Shown piece after piece: positions 24,669 to 33,941 of a stretch of 64,000 bases of DNA. The translations under genes were made by a program, and so were the position numbers. Position 1 is the stretch's first letter, and the number at the start of each line of letters is the position of its first letter. The notes beneath the pieces are model-generated. The model had not been told where the DNA came from, made no database searches, and saw only the letters and a list, made by a program, of their open reading frames with translations. This DNA comes from Aeromicrobium sp. IC_218 (GTDB lineage: Bacteria > Actinomycetota > Actinomycetes > Propionibacteriales > Nocardioidaceae): assembly GCF_004336805.1 (NCBI RefSeq), contig NZ_SJXM01000001.1, positions 186,001 to 250,000 on the forward strand. The letters run 5' to 3'.

Positions 24669-25925
24669 ATGCCGCACAGCAGCCCGCGCAGGGTGGTCGT
24701 CGTCGGAGCCGGGATGGTCGGGCTGGCCACGGCCTGGCACCTGCAGGAGGAGGGCGTCGAGGTCACCGTGCTCGATCGCCAGGGCGTCGCGGCGGGCTCG
24801 TCGTGGGGGAACGCCGGCTGGCTGGCTCCCGCGCTGACGCTGCCGCTCAACGACCCGGCCATCCTCGCGTCCGGCATGCGCTCGATGCTCAAGTCGTCGT
24901 CGCCGGTCTACGTGCCCCCGACCGCCGACCCGCGTCTCGTGCGCTTCCTGGTCGGGTTCGTCCGGCACTGCACGCCCGGTCGCTGGCGCGCGGCCATGGA
25001 GGTCTTCAACCGGGTCAACGCGCACGCCCTGGACGCCTTCGCCCAGCTCGACGTGGCCGAGGCGACGAAGCCGGCCGAGCCGTTCCTGGCCGGCTTCGCC
25101 TCCGAGTCCGACCGTCAGGTGCTGGAGACCGAGTTCGAGCACGTCCGGGAGTGGGGCGGCACGACCGACTACGAGCTGCTCACCGAGGACGAGATCAAGA
25201 AGCTCGAGCCGACGCTCGGCGCCGGCGTCACGCACGGCATCGCACTGCACGGCCAGCGCTTCATCAACCCGGGCCGCTACGTCCACGCGCTCGCCGATGC
25301 CGTGGTGGCGCGCGGCGCCACGTTGCGCACCGACGTCGTGGTCGAGCGGGTCGACGACACCGGCGCCGCGGCACGCGTCGTCGCCGCGGGTGGCGAGACG
25401 TTCGAGACCGACCACGTGGTCGTCGCGACCGGCGCCTGGCTCGGCGGCTTGGTGCGTCCGCACGGCGTGAAGGCGATCGTGCAGGCCGGACGCGGCTACA
25501 GCTTCACCGTGCAGCCCGAGGTCATGCCGACCAACCCGGTCTACTTCCCGATCCAGCGCGTGGCCTGCACCCCGCTGGGCACCCCGGACGCGCCCGCCGG
25601 GTTCCGCGTCGCGGGGATGATGGAGTTCCGCAAGCCCGACGCCGCGCTCGACCCGCGCCGCATCCAGGCCATCGTCGACGCCGCCCGTCCGATGCTCACC
25701 GGTGTCGACTGGGAGGCGCGCACCGACGAGTGGGTGGGCTCGCGTCCCTGCACGGTCGACGGCCTGCCGCTGATCGGACGCACGCGCTCGCCCCGGGTCT
25801 CGGTCAACGGCGGCCACGGCATGTGGGGCATCGCGCTCGGCCCGCTGTCGGGCCGGCTGCTCGCCCGCGACATCACCGGCCGCGAGACCGAGCCGGTGCT
25901 CGCGTCCTTCGACCCGCTGCGCTGA
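24669..25925 (+). CDS. dadA: D-amino-acid dehydrogenase (FAD-dependent, DadA type)
   Basis: 418 aa with RBS GGAGGAG. The FAD Rossmann motif VVVVGAGMVGLATAW lies at about 9-23. SSWGNAGWLAPALTLPL is the DadA-type FAD/substrate loop, and the C-terminus has SRPCTVDGLPLIGRT and NGGHGMWGIALGPLSGRLLA. It oxidises D-amino acids (classically D-alanine) to 2-oxo acids and ammonia, passing electrons to the respiratory chain. The dedicated Lrp gene divergent to it is the usual arrangement. No alanine racemase lies nearby. Confidence 0.9.
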   Translation: MPHSSPRRVVVVGAGMVGLATAWHLQEEGVEVTVLDRQGVAAGSSWGNAGWLAPALTLPLNDPAILASGMRSMLKSSSPVYVPPTADPRLVRFLVGFVRHCTPGRWRAAMEVFNRVNAHALDAFAQLDVAEATKPAEPFLAGFASESDRQVLETEFEHVREWGGTTDYELLTEDEIKKLEPTLGAGVTHGIALHGQRFINPGRYVHALADAVVARGATLRTDVVVERVDDTGAAARVVAAGGETFETDHVVVATGAWLGGLVRPHGVKAIVQAGRGYSFTVQPEVMPTNPVYFPIQRVACTPLGTPDAPAGFRVAGMMEFRKPDAALDPRRIQAIVDAARPMLTGVDWEARTDEWVGSRPCTVDGLPLIGRTRSPRVSVNGGHGMWGIALGPLSGRLLARDITGRETEPVLASFDPLR

Positions 25926-25950
25926 GCGGCCTGGGGAGTGACCGGCCGCG

Positions 25951-26304
25951 TCAGGCGGCGACGGGGGCGTCGGCGCGGCGCTGCAGCAGGCCCTTGGCGT
26001 CCGCCTTGCGCTCGAAGACGATGCTCACGAACGGCGGGATCGCCGAGAGGCCGGCCAGCACCGCGACCTTGAACGACCAGCGGAACTGGCGCCAGGCGAC
26101 CAGGCACATGACGGCGTAGGCGACGAAGACCGCGCCGTGGACCGCGCCCATGACCGGGACGCCGCCCTCGATGCCGCTGTGCGGGTCCTCCTGCACGACC
26201 CACTTGAAGAACATGGCGACCAGCAGGCCGCCCCACGAGAAGGCCTCGGCGATCGCGACGACGCGGAAGGCGGTGCGGGTACGGGACGGGGCTGACGCGC
26301 TCAC
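25951..26304 (-). CDS. DUF3817 membrane protein
   Basis: 117 aa from GTG 26304. Three TM segments: RVVAIAEAFSWGGLLVAMFF, then GAVHGAVFVAYAVMCLVAW, then VAVLAGLSAIPPFVSIVF. The central GxxHGxxFxxY pattern defines DUF3817 integral membrane proteins, function unknown. The start codon abuts a 19-bp palindrome (26304-26322; arm CGCCGCTAC), and no Shine-Dalgarno is visible, so leaderless or operator-controlled expression is possible. Confidence 0.8.
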   Translation of the reverse strand: MSASAPSRTRTAFRVVAIAEAFSWGGLLVAMFFKWVVQEDPHSGIEGGVPVMGAVHGAVFVAYAVMCLVAWRQFRWSFKVAVLAGLSAIPPFVSIVFERKADAKGLLQRRADAPVAA

Positions 26305-26359
26305 GCCGCTACCGTAGCGGCGACATACAACCGAAACCCGGTCAGGGGATGATGGCGCC

Positions 26360-27004
26360 ATGGCCTTCCTGCTGCGCGTGGAGCTCCCGGACGTCCCCGG
26401 CTCGCTCGGCATGCTCGCGAGCGCGCTGGGTGCTGCGGGAGCGGACATCGAGGCGCTCGAGATCGTCGAGCACCGGCCCGACGGCACGGCGCTGGACGAC
26501 GTCCTGTGCGAGCTGCCGCCGCAGATCATGCCCGACGCGCTGGTGACGGCCTGCCACGAGCTCGAGGGCGTCCGCGTCCACTGGATCTCGCGCTACAACG
26601 CCGGCGCGAGCCTGTCGCTGGACCTCGAGGCGATCGAGCGCTTCACCGAGGACCCCGACGTCGCGCTCGCCCGCCTGGTCGAGGTGCTGCCCGACACGTT
26701 CCGCGTCGACTGGGCGATGATCGTCCACCACCGCGACGGCCGGCTCGAGGTCCGCGAGGAGTCCCCGTCCGCCCCCGAGCTCGTCCCCGCGTGCGAGGAG
26801 TGGCTCGGGGTCGCGGCGGCCACCCTGCTGCCGGACGTCCCGGCGTGGGACTCCACGGTGCTGGCCGGCGCCCCGGGCAAGGACCGCTCGGGCCGCCCGT
26901 TCGTCCTCGTGGTGGGACGGCACGGCGGCCCGGCGATCCTGCCCTCGGAGCTGGCGCGGCTCAACCACATGGTGTCGCTCGCCGCCTCCGTGCAGTCGGT
27001 CTAG
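26360..27004 (+). CDS. ACT-domain protein
   Basis: 214 aa. The N-terminal ACT domain (1-80) starts FLLRVELPDVPGSLGMLASA, with the ligand-site Gly in DVPGSLG and ADIEALEIVE. The remainder (about 90-214) resembles a GAF-like or second regulatory fold: PDTFRVDWAMIVHHRDGRLE, then RPFVLVVGRHGGPAIL. Proteins with this layout are annotated as amino-acid-binding ACT proteins; no catalytic domain is present. Its last 4 bp overlap the convergent gene's end. Confidence 0.8.
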   Translation: MAFLLRVELPDVPGSLGMLASALGAAGADIEALEIVEHRPDGTALDDVLCELPPQIMPDALVTACHELEGVRVHWISRYNAGASLSLDLEAIERFTEDPDVALARLVEVLPDTFRVDWAMIVHHRDGRLEVREESPSAPELVPACEEWLGVAAATLLPDVPAWDSTVLAGAPGKDRSGRPFVLVVGRHGGPAILPSELARLNHMVSLAASVQSV

Positions 27005-27309
27005 ACGGCGTCGGGGGAGCGGCGGCGCGCCTTCACGAGCGCGACCACGCCGGTGCCGACGCCGGCCACGACGAGCACGAGCCCGGCGATGTTGTCCCAG
27101 CGCGGGCCGGAGGCCCAGTCGTTGTACTCGTTGGCGCTCTCGATCGTCACCGGGCAGTCGTCCTGGTCGCCGTCGGCGTAGCCGGACGACGGGGCGCCGT
27201 CGGGGGCGCAGACGAGATCGGGCTCGCCCGGGGTCGGCATGACCATGAGCACCACCCCCAGCACGACCATGACGGCGGCTGCTGCGAGCAGGACCTTGGA
27301 CTTCTTCAT
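27001..27309 (-). CDS. Unknown small membrane protein (two TM)
   Basis: 102 aa from ATG 27309. TM1 at about 4-25 (SKVLLAAAAVMVVLGVVLMV) is followed by a short external loop containing two cysteines (LVCAPDGAPSS and DDCPVTIE), probably a disulfide. TM2 at about 72-92 (NIAGLVLVVAGVGTGVVALV) is followed by a basic RRRS tail. Family not recognised. The gene overlaps the ACT gene end by 4 bp. Confidence 0.65.
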   Translation of the reverse strand: MKKSKVLLAAAAVMVVLGVVLMVMPTPGEPDLVCAPDGAPSSGYADGDQDDCPVTIESANEYNDWASGPRWDNIAGLVLVVAGVGTGVVALVKARRRSPDAV

Positions 27310-27391
27310 GCGCCCTCCTTGGCACGACGACTTCGGCACGCGGACGCTATCGGTGCGCGCAGCAACCTGCATGCCGAAGCCGGAGGGACGC

Positions 27392-28285
27392 TCAGGAGGT
27401 GGCGGTCCCGCGGCCGGTCGGCACGTGGTTGCTGTGCTGGCGGCCCAGGGCCTCGACCTCGCGCTCCATCTGCGGCACGAGCGGCCCCACGACGCGGCGC
27501 AGGTACGGCCAGGCCGCCTTGGAGGTGACGAACGCCTTGCTCCAGGCGGCGGCGGCGACCTTGCCCGGCACGTACACGCGGGTCTTGCGCCGGGCCATGC
27601 CGCGCAGGATCAGCTGGACCGCCAGGTCGACGTCGGCGGTGCCGTTCGCCGGCCACGGCATGCGCTGACGAGCCTGCTTGAACGACGGCAGGTCGTCCTC
27701 GGCGCCCCGGACGATGTCGGTGTCGACCCAGCCCGGGTGGCACGAGCCGACGGTGATGCCGAGATGGGCGACCTCCTGGCGGGTCGCGACGGCCAGGTTC
27801 TCGGCCCCGGCCTTGCTGGCGGTGTAGGCGCCGAGCCCCGCAGCCGGGGTGAACGCGGCGAGCGAGGAGACGACCAGGGCGTAGCCGCGGGTGCGCTCCA
27901 GGTGGGGGATGGCGTGCTTGAGGGTGCGGAAGACGCCGTTGAGGTTGATGTCGACGACGCGCTCGAACGTGGCGTCCTCGGTCTGCCGCACGGTGCCGTA
28001 CGAGGCGATGCCGGCGTTGGCCAGCACGTGGTCGAGCCGGCCGAAGTGCGTGGCGGCGGCGTCGATCGCCGCCTTCAGCGACGCGCTGTCGCGGACGTCG
28101 GCCTCCCACCACGCGGCGGCGGGGCCGAGCTCGTCGGCGAGCGCGGCGAGGCGGTCGGGCTCGAGGCCGACGAGCGCCACGCGTCCGCCGCGCTCGACGT
28201 AGCCGCGGGCCACGCCGGCGCCGATGCCGCGGGCCGCGCCGGTGACCAGCGCGACCTGTCCGTCGAAGCGTTCGGTTGCAGTCAT
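27392..28285 (-). CDS. SDR-family NAD(P) oxidoreductase
   Basis: 297 aa from ATG 28285. Cofactor loop TGAARGIGAGVA near 16-27, NAG in LANAGIASYG, catalytic Ser in VVSSLAAF, YxxxK in YTASKAGAEN. The C-terminal 70 residues extend past the core SDR and are basic (ARRKTRVYVPGKVAAAAWSK), as in actinobacterial SDRs acting on large lipids; a membrane-associated lipid substrate is possible. It is divergent from pntAB with a 33-bp dyad between them. Confidence 0.88.
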   Translation of the reverse strand: MTATERFDGQVALVTGAARGIGAGVARGYVERGGRVALVGLEPDRLAALADELGPAAAWWEADVRDSASLKAAIDAAATHFGRLDHVLANAGIASYGTVRQTEDATFERVVDINLNGVFRTLKHAIPHLERTRGYALVVSSLAAFTPAAGLGAYTASKAGAENLAVATRQEVAHLGITVGSCHPGWVDTDIVRGAEDDLPSFKQARQRMPWPANGTADVDLAVQLILRGMARRKTRVYVPGKVAAAAWSKAFVTSKAAWPYLRRVVGPLVPQMEREVEALGRQHSNHVPTGRGTATS

Positions 28286-28300
28286 GAGGGCACCGTACCC

Positions 28301-28333
28301 GTGACATCGTGAATGTGCCACTACCGATGTCAC
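28301..28333. promoter_or_regulatory. Dyad between SDR and pntAB
   Basis: GTGACATCG (28301-28309) and its exact complement CGATGTCAC (28325-28333) are separated by 15 bp. It is 16 bp from the SDR start and 71 bp from pntA. The regulator is not encoded next to it. Confidence 0.6.
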
Positions 28334-28404
28334 ATGGGTCCCGCCCGTCGGACGGGTGGTCCAGGTCACAGAGGACGGCCCTGCGCAACGGCTACGGTCA
28401 CCCC

Positions 28405-29937
28405 ATGTTGATCGCGGTCGTCGCAGAGACGAGTCCCGGCGAGACCAGGGTCGCGGGCACGCCCGCGACGGTCCGCCAGCTCATCGCGCTCGGATACGAG
28501 GTCGTCGTCGAGGCCGGGGCCGGCCGCCACGCCGACTTCCCCGACGAGGCCTACGCCGAGGCGGGGGCCGAGGTCGTCGACGCCCAGCAGGCCTGGGCCG
28601 CCGACGTGGTGCTCAAGGTCGTCGCGCCCAGCGAGGCCGAGATCGCCCGCATGTCGGAGCGGGCGACGGTCGTGGGCATCTTCGCCCCGGCGCAGAACCC
28701 CGAGCTGGTCGAGGCGCTGTCGCGCCGGCCGATCACCGCGCTGGCCATGGACGCGGTGCCGCGCATCTCGCGGGCCCAGTCCATGGACGTGCTCAGCTCG
28801 ATGGCCAACATCGCCGGCTACCGCGCCATCGTCGAGGCGGCGCACGAGTTCGGACGCTTCTTCACCGGCCAGGTGACCGCCGCGGGCAAGGTGCCGCCGG
28901 CCACCGTGCTGGTCGCCGGTGCCGGCGTCGCCGGCCTGGCGGCGATCGGTGCGGCCAGCAGCCTCGGCGCCGTCGTCCGCGCCACCGACCCGCGTCCCGA
29001 GGTCGCCGACCAGGTGCGCTCGATCGGCGGCGAGTACCTCGCCGTGGAGGTCGAGGAGCAGATGGAGAGCAGCGACGGGTACGCCAAGGCCACCAGCGAG
29101 GCCTACGACCGCCGGGCCGCGGAGATCTACTCCGAGCAGGCCCGCGAGGTCGACATCGTCATCACCACCGCGCTCATCCCCGGACGTCCCGCGCCGCGCC
29201 TGCTGACCGCCGCGGACGTGGCCAGCATGAAGCCCGGCAGCGTGGTCGTCGACATGGCGGCCGCGCAGGGCGGCAACGTCGAGGGCAGCGTCGCCGGCCA
29301 GAAGATCGTCACGGAGAACGGCGTGACGATCCTGGGCTACACCGACCTGGCCGGACGCCTGCCCGCCCAGGCGTCCCAGCTGTACGGCACCAACCTGGTG
29401 AACCTGCTCAAGCTGCTGACCCCCGAGAAGGACGGCCGCCTCGTGCTGGACCTCGAGGACGTCGTGCAGCGCTCGATCACCGTCGTGCACGAGGGCGACA
29501 CGCTCTGGCCGCCCCCGCCGGTGCAGGTCTCGGCCGCGCCGGCCGCGCAGCCCGTCGCCACGCCCGAGCCAGCCCCGGCCAAGCAGCCGATGGCCGCGTC
29601 GACGAAGCTCGGCCTGGCCGTCGCCGGACTGGTCGCGTACTTCCTCGTCGTCGCCGCGGCGCCGGACCCGCTGCCGCAGCACTTCACCGTCTTCATGCTG
29701 GCCGTCGTCATCGGCTACTACGTCATCGGCAAGGTGCACCACGCGCTGCACACGCCGCTCATGAGCGTCACCAACGCCATCAGCGGCATCATCGTCGTCG
29801 GCGCCATGCTCCAGCTGGTCGACGACGACGCCGTGATCCGCACCCTCGCGTTCGCGGCCGTGCTCCTGGCCAGCATCAACGTCTTCGGCGGCTTCGCCGT
29901 GACCCGACGCATGCTCAGCATGTTCTCGAAAGGCTGA
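28405..29937 (+). CDS. pntA: Proton-translocating NAD(P)+ transhydrogenase subunit alpha (fused)
   Basis: 510 aa from ATG 28405. Domain I (1-380) is the NAD(H)-binding part: [18 protein letters not shown] at the start, the RQD-loop region, [20 protein letters not shown] for NAD. A Pro/Ala linker at about 370-400 leads to four TM helices ([64 protein letters not shown]). Many actinobacteria split this into two subunits; here alpha-1 and alpha-2 are one chain as in E. coli. With PntB it uses the proton gradient to reduce NADP+ from NADH. Confidence 0.95.
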   Translation: MLIAVVAETSPGETRVAGTPATVRQLIALGYEVVVEAGAGRHADFPDEAYAEAGAEVVDAQQAWAADVVLKVVAPSEAEIARMSERATVVGIFAPAQNPELVEALSRRPITALAMDAVPRISRAQSMDVLSSMANIAGYRAIVEAAHEFGRFFTGQVTAAGKVPPATVLVAGAGVAGLAAIGAASSLGAVVRATDPRPEVADQVRSIGGEYLAVEVEEQMESSDGYAKATSEAYDRRAAEIYSEQAREVDIVITTALIPGRPAPRLLTAADVASMKPGSVVVDMAAAQGGNVEGSVAGQKIVTENGVTILGYTDLAGRLPAQASQLYGTNLVNLLKLLTPEKDGRLVLDLEDVVQRSITVVHEGDTLWPPPPVQVSAAPAAQPVATPEPAPAKQPMAASTKLGLAVAGLVAYFLVVAAAPDPLPQHFTVFMLAVVIGYYVIGKVHHALHTPLMSVTNAISGIIVVGAMLQLVDDDAVIRTLAFAAVLLASINVFGGFAVTRRMLSMFSKG

Positions 29938-29943
29938 CCGCCC

Positions 29944-31350
29944 GTGGACGTCTTCAGTCTCGCCACCGCGGCCTACGTCGTCGCCGCGCTCCTGTTCATC
30001 CTCAGCCTCGCCGGGCTGAGCAAGCACGAGACCGCCCGCGGCGGCCTGTCGTTCGGGATCGCCGGCATGGCGCTCGCGCTCGTCGCGACGTTCATGGTCG
30101 TCGTCGACGTGTCGGCCGACCGCGACGAGGTGCTGCCGGTCCTGCTGCTGCTCGTGGCCGTCGTGGCCGGCGCCGCGATCGGCCTGTGGCGCGCGCGCAT
30201 CGTCGAGATGACGCAGATGCCCGAGCTCATCGCGCTGCTGCACAGCTTCGTCGGCCTGGCCGCGGTGCTCGTGGGCTGGAACGCGTACCTGGAGTACCGG
30301 GACCGCCACTGGAGTCTGGGCGACCTGGCGGGCGTCCACGACGCGGAGGTGTTCATCGGCGTCTTCATCGGCGCGGTGACGTTCACCGGCTCGATCGTGG
30401 CGTTCCTCAAGCTGTCGGGACGGATGAAGTCGAGCCCGCTCATGCTGCCGGGCAAGAACTACCTCAACCTCGGCGCGCTCGGCCTGTTCGTGCTGCTGAC
30501 CATCTGGTTCGTGGCCGACCCGCACCTGTGGCTGCTCGTGCTGGTGACGCTGCTGGCGCTCGCGCTCGGCTGGCACCTGGTGGCGTCCATCGGCGGCGGC
30601 GACATGCCCGTGGTCGTGTCGATGCTCAACAGCTACTCGGGCTGGGCCGCGGCGGCGTCGGGCTTCCTGCTCAACAACGACCTGCTGATCGTCACCGGCG
30701 CGCTCGTCGGCTCCTCGGGCGCCTACCTGAGCTACATCATGTGCCAGGCGATGAACCGCTCGTTCATCTCGGTCATCGCCGGTGGCTTCGGCATCGAGGC
30801 CGGCCCGGCGTCCGACACCGACTACGGCGACCACCGCGAGGTCGACGCCGCCGACACCGCCGAGCTGCTCAAGAACGCGCGGTCGGTCGTCATCACCCCC
30901 GGCTACGGCATGGCCGTCGCCCAGGCGCAGTACCCCGTCGCCGACCTGGTGCGGAAGCTGCGCGAGCGCGGCGTGGACGTCCGCTTCGGCATCCACCCGG
31001 TCGCCGGACGCCTGCCCGGGCACATGAACGTGCTGCTCGCCGAGGCCAAGGTGCCCTACGACATCGTGCTGGAGATGGACGAGGTCAACGACGACCTGGC
31101 CGACACGTCCGTCGTGCTGGTCATCGGCGCCAACGACACGGTGAACCCGGCGGCGGCCGAGGACCCGTCCAGCCCGATCGCCGGCATGCCGGTGCTGCGG
31201 GTCTGGGAGGCCGAGAACGTCGTGGTGTTCAAGCGCTCGATGGCCGCGGGCTACGCGGGCGTGCAGAACCCGCTGTTCTTCCGCGACAACACCCAGATGC
31301 TGTTCGGCGACGCCAAGGAGCGGGTCGAGGACATCCTGCGCGCCCTCTGA
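29944..31350 (+). CDS. pntB: NAD(P)+ transhydrogenase subunit beta
   Basis: 468 aa from GTG 29944, 6 bp after pntA. The N-terminal 270 residues form 8-9 TM helices with [20 protein letters not shown], the conserved domain II signature. The C-terminal NADP(H)-binding domain III has [35 protein letters not shown] and [14 protein letters not shown]. It completes the membrane transhydrogenase with PntA. Confidence 0.96.
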   Translation: MDVFSLATAAYVVAALLFILSLAGLSKHETARGGLSFGIAGMALALVATFMVVVDVSADRDEVLPVLLLLVAVVAGAAIGLWRARIVEMTQMPELIALLHSFVGLAAVLVGWNAYLEYRDRHWSLGDLAGVHDAEVFIGVFIGAVTFTGSIVAFLKLSGRMKSSPLMLPGKNYLNLGALGLFVLLTIWFVADPHLWLLVLVTLLALALGWHLVASIGGGDMPVVVSMLNSYSGWAAAASGFLLNNDLLIVTGALVGSSGAYLSYIMCQAMNRSFISVIAGGFGIEAGPASDTDYGDHREVDAADTAELLKNARSVVITPGYGMAVAQAQYPVADLVRKLRERGVDVRFGIHPVAGRLPGHMNVLLAEAKVPYDIVLEMDEVNDDLADTSVVLVIGANDTVNPAAAEDPSSPIAGMPVLRVWEAENVVVFKRSMAAGYAGVQNPLFFRDNTQMLFGDAKERVEDILRAL

Positions 31351-31364
31351 CCCCCGAGGGTCAG
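31347..31364. terminator. Compact hairpin spanning both convergent stop codons
   Basis: CTGACCC (31347-31353), loop CCGA, GGGTCAG (31358-31364). The pntB TGA and the opposing MFS stop lie inside the two arms, which lets a 10-bp gap still hold a small bidirectional hairpin. Confidence 0.5.
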
Positions 31365-32815
31365 GCGGCGACCGGCGTCCGCCGGGCGGTGCGCCAGGCG
31401 ACGACCGCGGCGGCGAGCGCCAGCGACAGGACGGCCAGGGCGGTCGCCAGCGCGGTGCGGAAGCCGGCGTCGCCACCCTGGTCGGCCGCGACGACCTGGT
31501 AGACGGTCATGAGCAGCGCGGCGCCGATCGACGAGCCGATGCGCTGTCCGGTCTGCAGGGCGCCGCCGGCCGCGCCGCCCATGCGCGGCGGCACCTCGCT
31601 CAGCGTGAGCGTGATGTTGGGACTGACGACGGCGCCGCCGCCCAGCCCGGCCAGGAACAGGAACGGGGCGAACGCCCAGGCCAGCTCGGGAGTCGTGCGT
31701 CCGGGCCCGATCGCGGCCGCAGCGGCCACGGCGGCCATCATCGCCGCGATGGCGACGACCGTGAGCGGACGTCCGACGCGGTTCACGAACCGTCCGGCCA
31801 GCGGCGACGAGATCGCCGAGCCGGCGGCGAACGGAGTGAGCAGGAGGCCGGCGTGCAGCGCGCTGACGTCGCGCGAGTCCTGCAGCCAGACCGATGCCGT
31901 CAGGAAGACGCCGGTGAAGCCGGTGAAGTACAGCGTGCCGATGAGCATCCCGCTGCCGTAGCCCGGCAGTCGGCGCAGCAGGTCGAGGTCGAGGAGCGGC
32001 GAGTGGCCGCGGCGGACGAGGCGGCGCTCCCAGCGGCCGAAGGCGTAAGCGAACAGCGGCACCCCGACGAGCAGGACGAGCGGCAGCCGGCGTCCGGCCT
32101 CGATGCTCACCAGCGGGTACAGCAGGCACAGCACGCTGAGGCCCAGCAGCACGGCCCCGGCGACGTCGATGCGGTCGGGGGACGCGCCGTCGTCGGGCGG
32201 CGGCACCAGCCGGGCGACTGCGACCATGGCGACCAGCCCGATCGGGACGTTGATGAGGAACAGCAGGCGCCAGCCGAGCTCGGGCCCCGCGGCGGCGATG
32301 ATGAGGCCGCCCAGCAGCGGTCCGGCGGCCGAGGCGATCGACACGGTGAGCCCGAAGTAGCCGAACGCGCGGCCGCGCTCGGAGCCGGAGAACAGCTCCT
32401 GGATGAGGCCCGAGCTCTGCGGCGTCAGCAGCCCGGCGGCGGCGCCCTGCAGGAGCCGGGCGACGATGACCAGCTCGGCGGTGGGGGCGAGGCCGACCGC
32501 CGCGCTCGAGAGCACGAACCCGACGAGCCCGCCGAGCATGAGCCGGCGACGTCCGTACGCGTCGCCGAGGCGTCCGCCGGCGACCAGGGTCAGGCCGAAC
32601 GCGAGCGCGTAGCCCGAGACGACCCACTGCACCGTGGACGCGGAGGAGTCCAGGCCCTCCTGGATCGAGGGGATGGCGACGTTGACGATCGTGACGTCCA
32701 GCAGCGACATGAAGCCGACCACCAGGGTCACCGCCAGGATGCGCCAGCGGCGGGGGTCGGGGGTCTCGGCGGTGCAGGGCACGCCGGTGTCGAGGGCCTC
32801 GTCGCTCACCCCCAC
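31361..32815 (-). CDS. MFS transporter, DHA2 family
   Basis: 484 aa from GTG 32815 (a further GTG 6 bp inside is possible). SLLDVTIVNVAIPSIQEGL is the DHA2 motif D1, GGRLGDAYGRRRLMLGG motif A, and SAAGPLLGGLIIAAAG motif C. 14 TM segments. It is a third DHA2 exporter in the window, without an adjacent regulator. Its stop lies in a hairpin shared with pntB. Confidence 0.9.
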   Translation of the reverse strand: MGVSDEALDTGVPCTAETPDPRRWRILAVTLVVGFMSLLDVTIVNVAIPSIQEGLDSSASTVQWVVSGYALAFGLTLVAGGRLGDAYGRRRLMLGGLVGFVLSSAAVGLAPTAELVIVARLLQGAAAGLLTPQSSGLIQELFSGSERGRAFGYFGLTVSIASAAGPLLGGLIIAAAGPELGWRLLFLINVPIGLVAMVAVARLVPPPDDGASPDRIDVAGAVLLGLSVLCLLYPLVSIEAGRRLPLVLLVGVPLFAYAFGRWERRLVRRGHSPLLDLDLLRRLPGYGSGMLIGTLYFTGFTGVFLTASVWLQDSRDVSALHAGLLLTPFAAGSAISSPLAGRFVNRVGRPLTVVAIAAMMAAVAAAAAIGPGRTTPELAWAFAPFLFLAGLGGGAVVSPNITLTLSEVPPRMGGAAGGALQTGQRIGSSIGAALLMTVYQVVAADQGGDAGFRTALATALAVLSLALAAAVVAWRTARRTPVAA

Positions 32816-32946
32816 ACTCTGTCGCCCTCGCCCAAGCGCCGCACGGCGGCCCAGGGACGTCCAGCAGGCGTCACGTCCCTGCGCCGGGACCGGCGCTGCC
32901 CTAGGCTGGCCGCGCGGAGGGAGCCGTTCGAGACCAGGGAGTCCCG

Positions 32947-33078
32947 ATGGACAAGGACCAGTACGACCGCCCCGAGGGCGATGACGAGGTCTGGGGCCGC
33001 GGCATCGGCCTGCTGATCGGCGCGATCGCGATCGTCGTCATCTTCTGGGTCATCTTCAACACCGACGTGCTCGGCTGA
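32947..33078 (+). CDS. 43-aa single-TM protein
   Basis: ATG 32947 with AGGGAG about 7 bp upstream; 43 codons to TGA. An acidic N-terminus (DKDQYDRPEGDDEVW) is followed by one TM helix (GLLIGAIAIVVIFWVIFN) and TDVLG. It is a convincing tiny membrane protein: good RBS, strong charge/hydrophobic partition, and the only gene in a 290-bp gap. Function unknown. It is convergent with upp (28-bp gap). Confidence 0.65.
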   Translation: MDKDQYDRPEGDDEVWGRGIGLLIGAIAIVVIFWVIFNTDVLG

Positions 33079-33106
33079 CCCGCGCCGGCCGCCTGGACGG
33101 CGAGCG

Positions 33107-33745
33107 TCAGACGACGCCGTACAGGCGGTCGCCCGCGTCGCCCAGGCCCGGCACGATGTAGCCGTTCTCGTCGAGGCGCTCGTCCAGGCCGGCCGTCACC
33201 AGCGTGACCGGCACGCCGACGTCGGCCAGGTCGCGCTCGACGCGCGCCACGCCCTCGGGCGCCGCCAGCAGGCACACCGCCGTGATGTGGTCGGCGCCGC
33301 GCTTCACCAGGAAGTCGATGGCCGCCGCGAGCGTGCCGCCGGTGGCCAGCATCGGGTCGAGCACGTAGCACTGGCGCCCGGCCAGGTCGTCGGGCAGGCG
33401 CTCGGCGTAGGTGTCGGCCTCGAGCGTCTCCTCGTTGCGGATCATGCCCAGGAACCCGACCTCGGCGGTCGGCAGCAGGCGCTGCATGCCCTCGAGCATG
33501 CCCAGGCCCGCGCGCAGGATCGGGACGACGAGCGGACGCGGCGACGTGAGCCGCACGCCGGTGGCCGTGGCGACGGGCGTCTGCACGTCGACCGGCTCGA
33601 CGCGCACGTCGCGGGTCGCCTCGTACGCCAGCAGGGTCACGAGCTCCTCGGCGAGCCTGCGGAACGTGGGGGAGTCGGTCTCGCGGTCGCGCAGCACGGT
33701 GAGCTTGTGCGAGATCAACGGGTGGTCGGCGACGTGGACGTGCAT
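33107..33745 (-). CDS. upp: Uracil phosphoribosyltransferase
   Basis: 212 aa, normal length. PRPP site [19 protein letters not shown] (about 126-144), [10 protein letters not shown], and the C-terminal uracil loop [16 protein letters not shown]. It salvages uracil with PRPP to UMP in the cytoplasm. Start ATG 33745 gives the family N-terminus [19 protein letters not shown]. It appears monocistronic. Confidence 0.97.
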   Translation of the reverse strand: MHVHVADHPLISHKLTVLRDRETDSPTFRRLAEELVTLLAYEATRDVRVEPVDVQTPVATATGVRLTSPRPLVVPILRAGLGMLEGMQRLLPTAEVGFLGMIRNEETLEADTYAERLPDDLAGRQCYVLDPMLATGGTLAAAIDFLVKRGADHITAVCLLAAPEGVARVERDLADVGVPVTLVTAGLDERLDENGYIVPGLGDAGDRLYGVV

Positions 33746-33817
33746 GCGTCGAGCCTAGCGGTGACGGGCGTCCCCCGGCGCCGCGGCAGGACGCGCCCGC
33801 CGGCGTGACGGGGGTCA

Positions 33818-33870
33818 CGGACTTGGACGTCCGTGCGAGGGCCCCGGGGGTCGGCTTGGACGTCCGTGCA
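33818..33870 (+). promoter_or_regulatory. Two direct copies of the putative AraC-regulator site
   Basis: CGGACTTGGACGTCCGTGCG (33818-33837) and CGGCTTGGACGTCCGTGCA (33852-33870) share an exact 15-mer, CTTGGACGTCCGTGC, 33 bp (about three helical turns) apart and 72 bp before the aldehyde dehydrogenase. A 19/20 copy in reverse orientation lies before the AraC gene at 41408-41427. Sites in tandem on one DNA face fit AraC-family activation of the 33942-41397 operon. Confidence 0.75.
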
Positions 33871-33941
33871 GCAGCGCGTCCGCCCCCTCGTCGCGTGCCT
33901 AGATTCCGGCTCGACGCACACCGACGAGCAGGAGCGACACC

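Noticed and set aside
28356-31502. Long open frames on both strands across pntAB
   Set aside because: Arg- and Ala-rich shadows of pntA and pntB, which show complete domain motifs.
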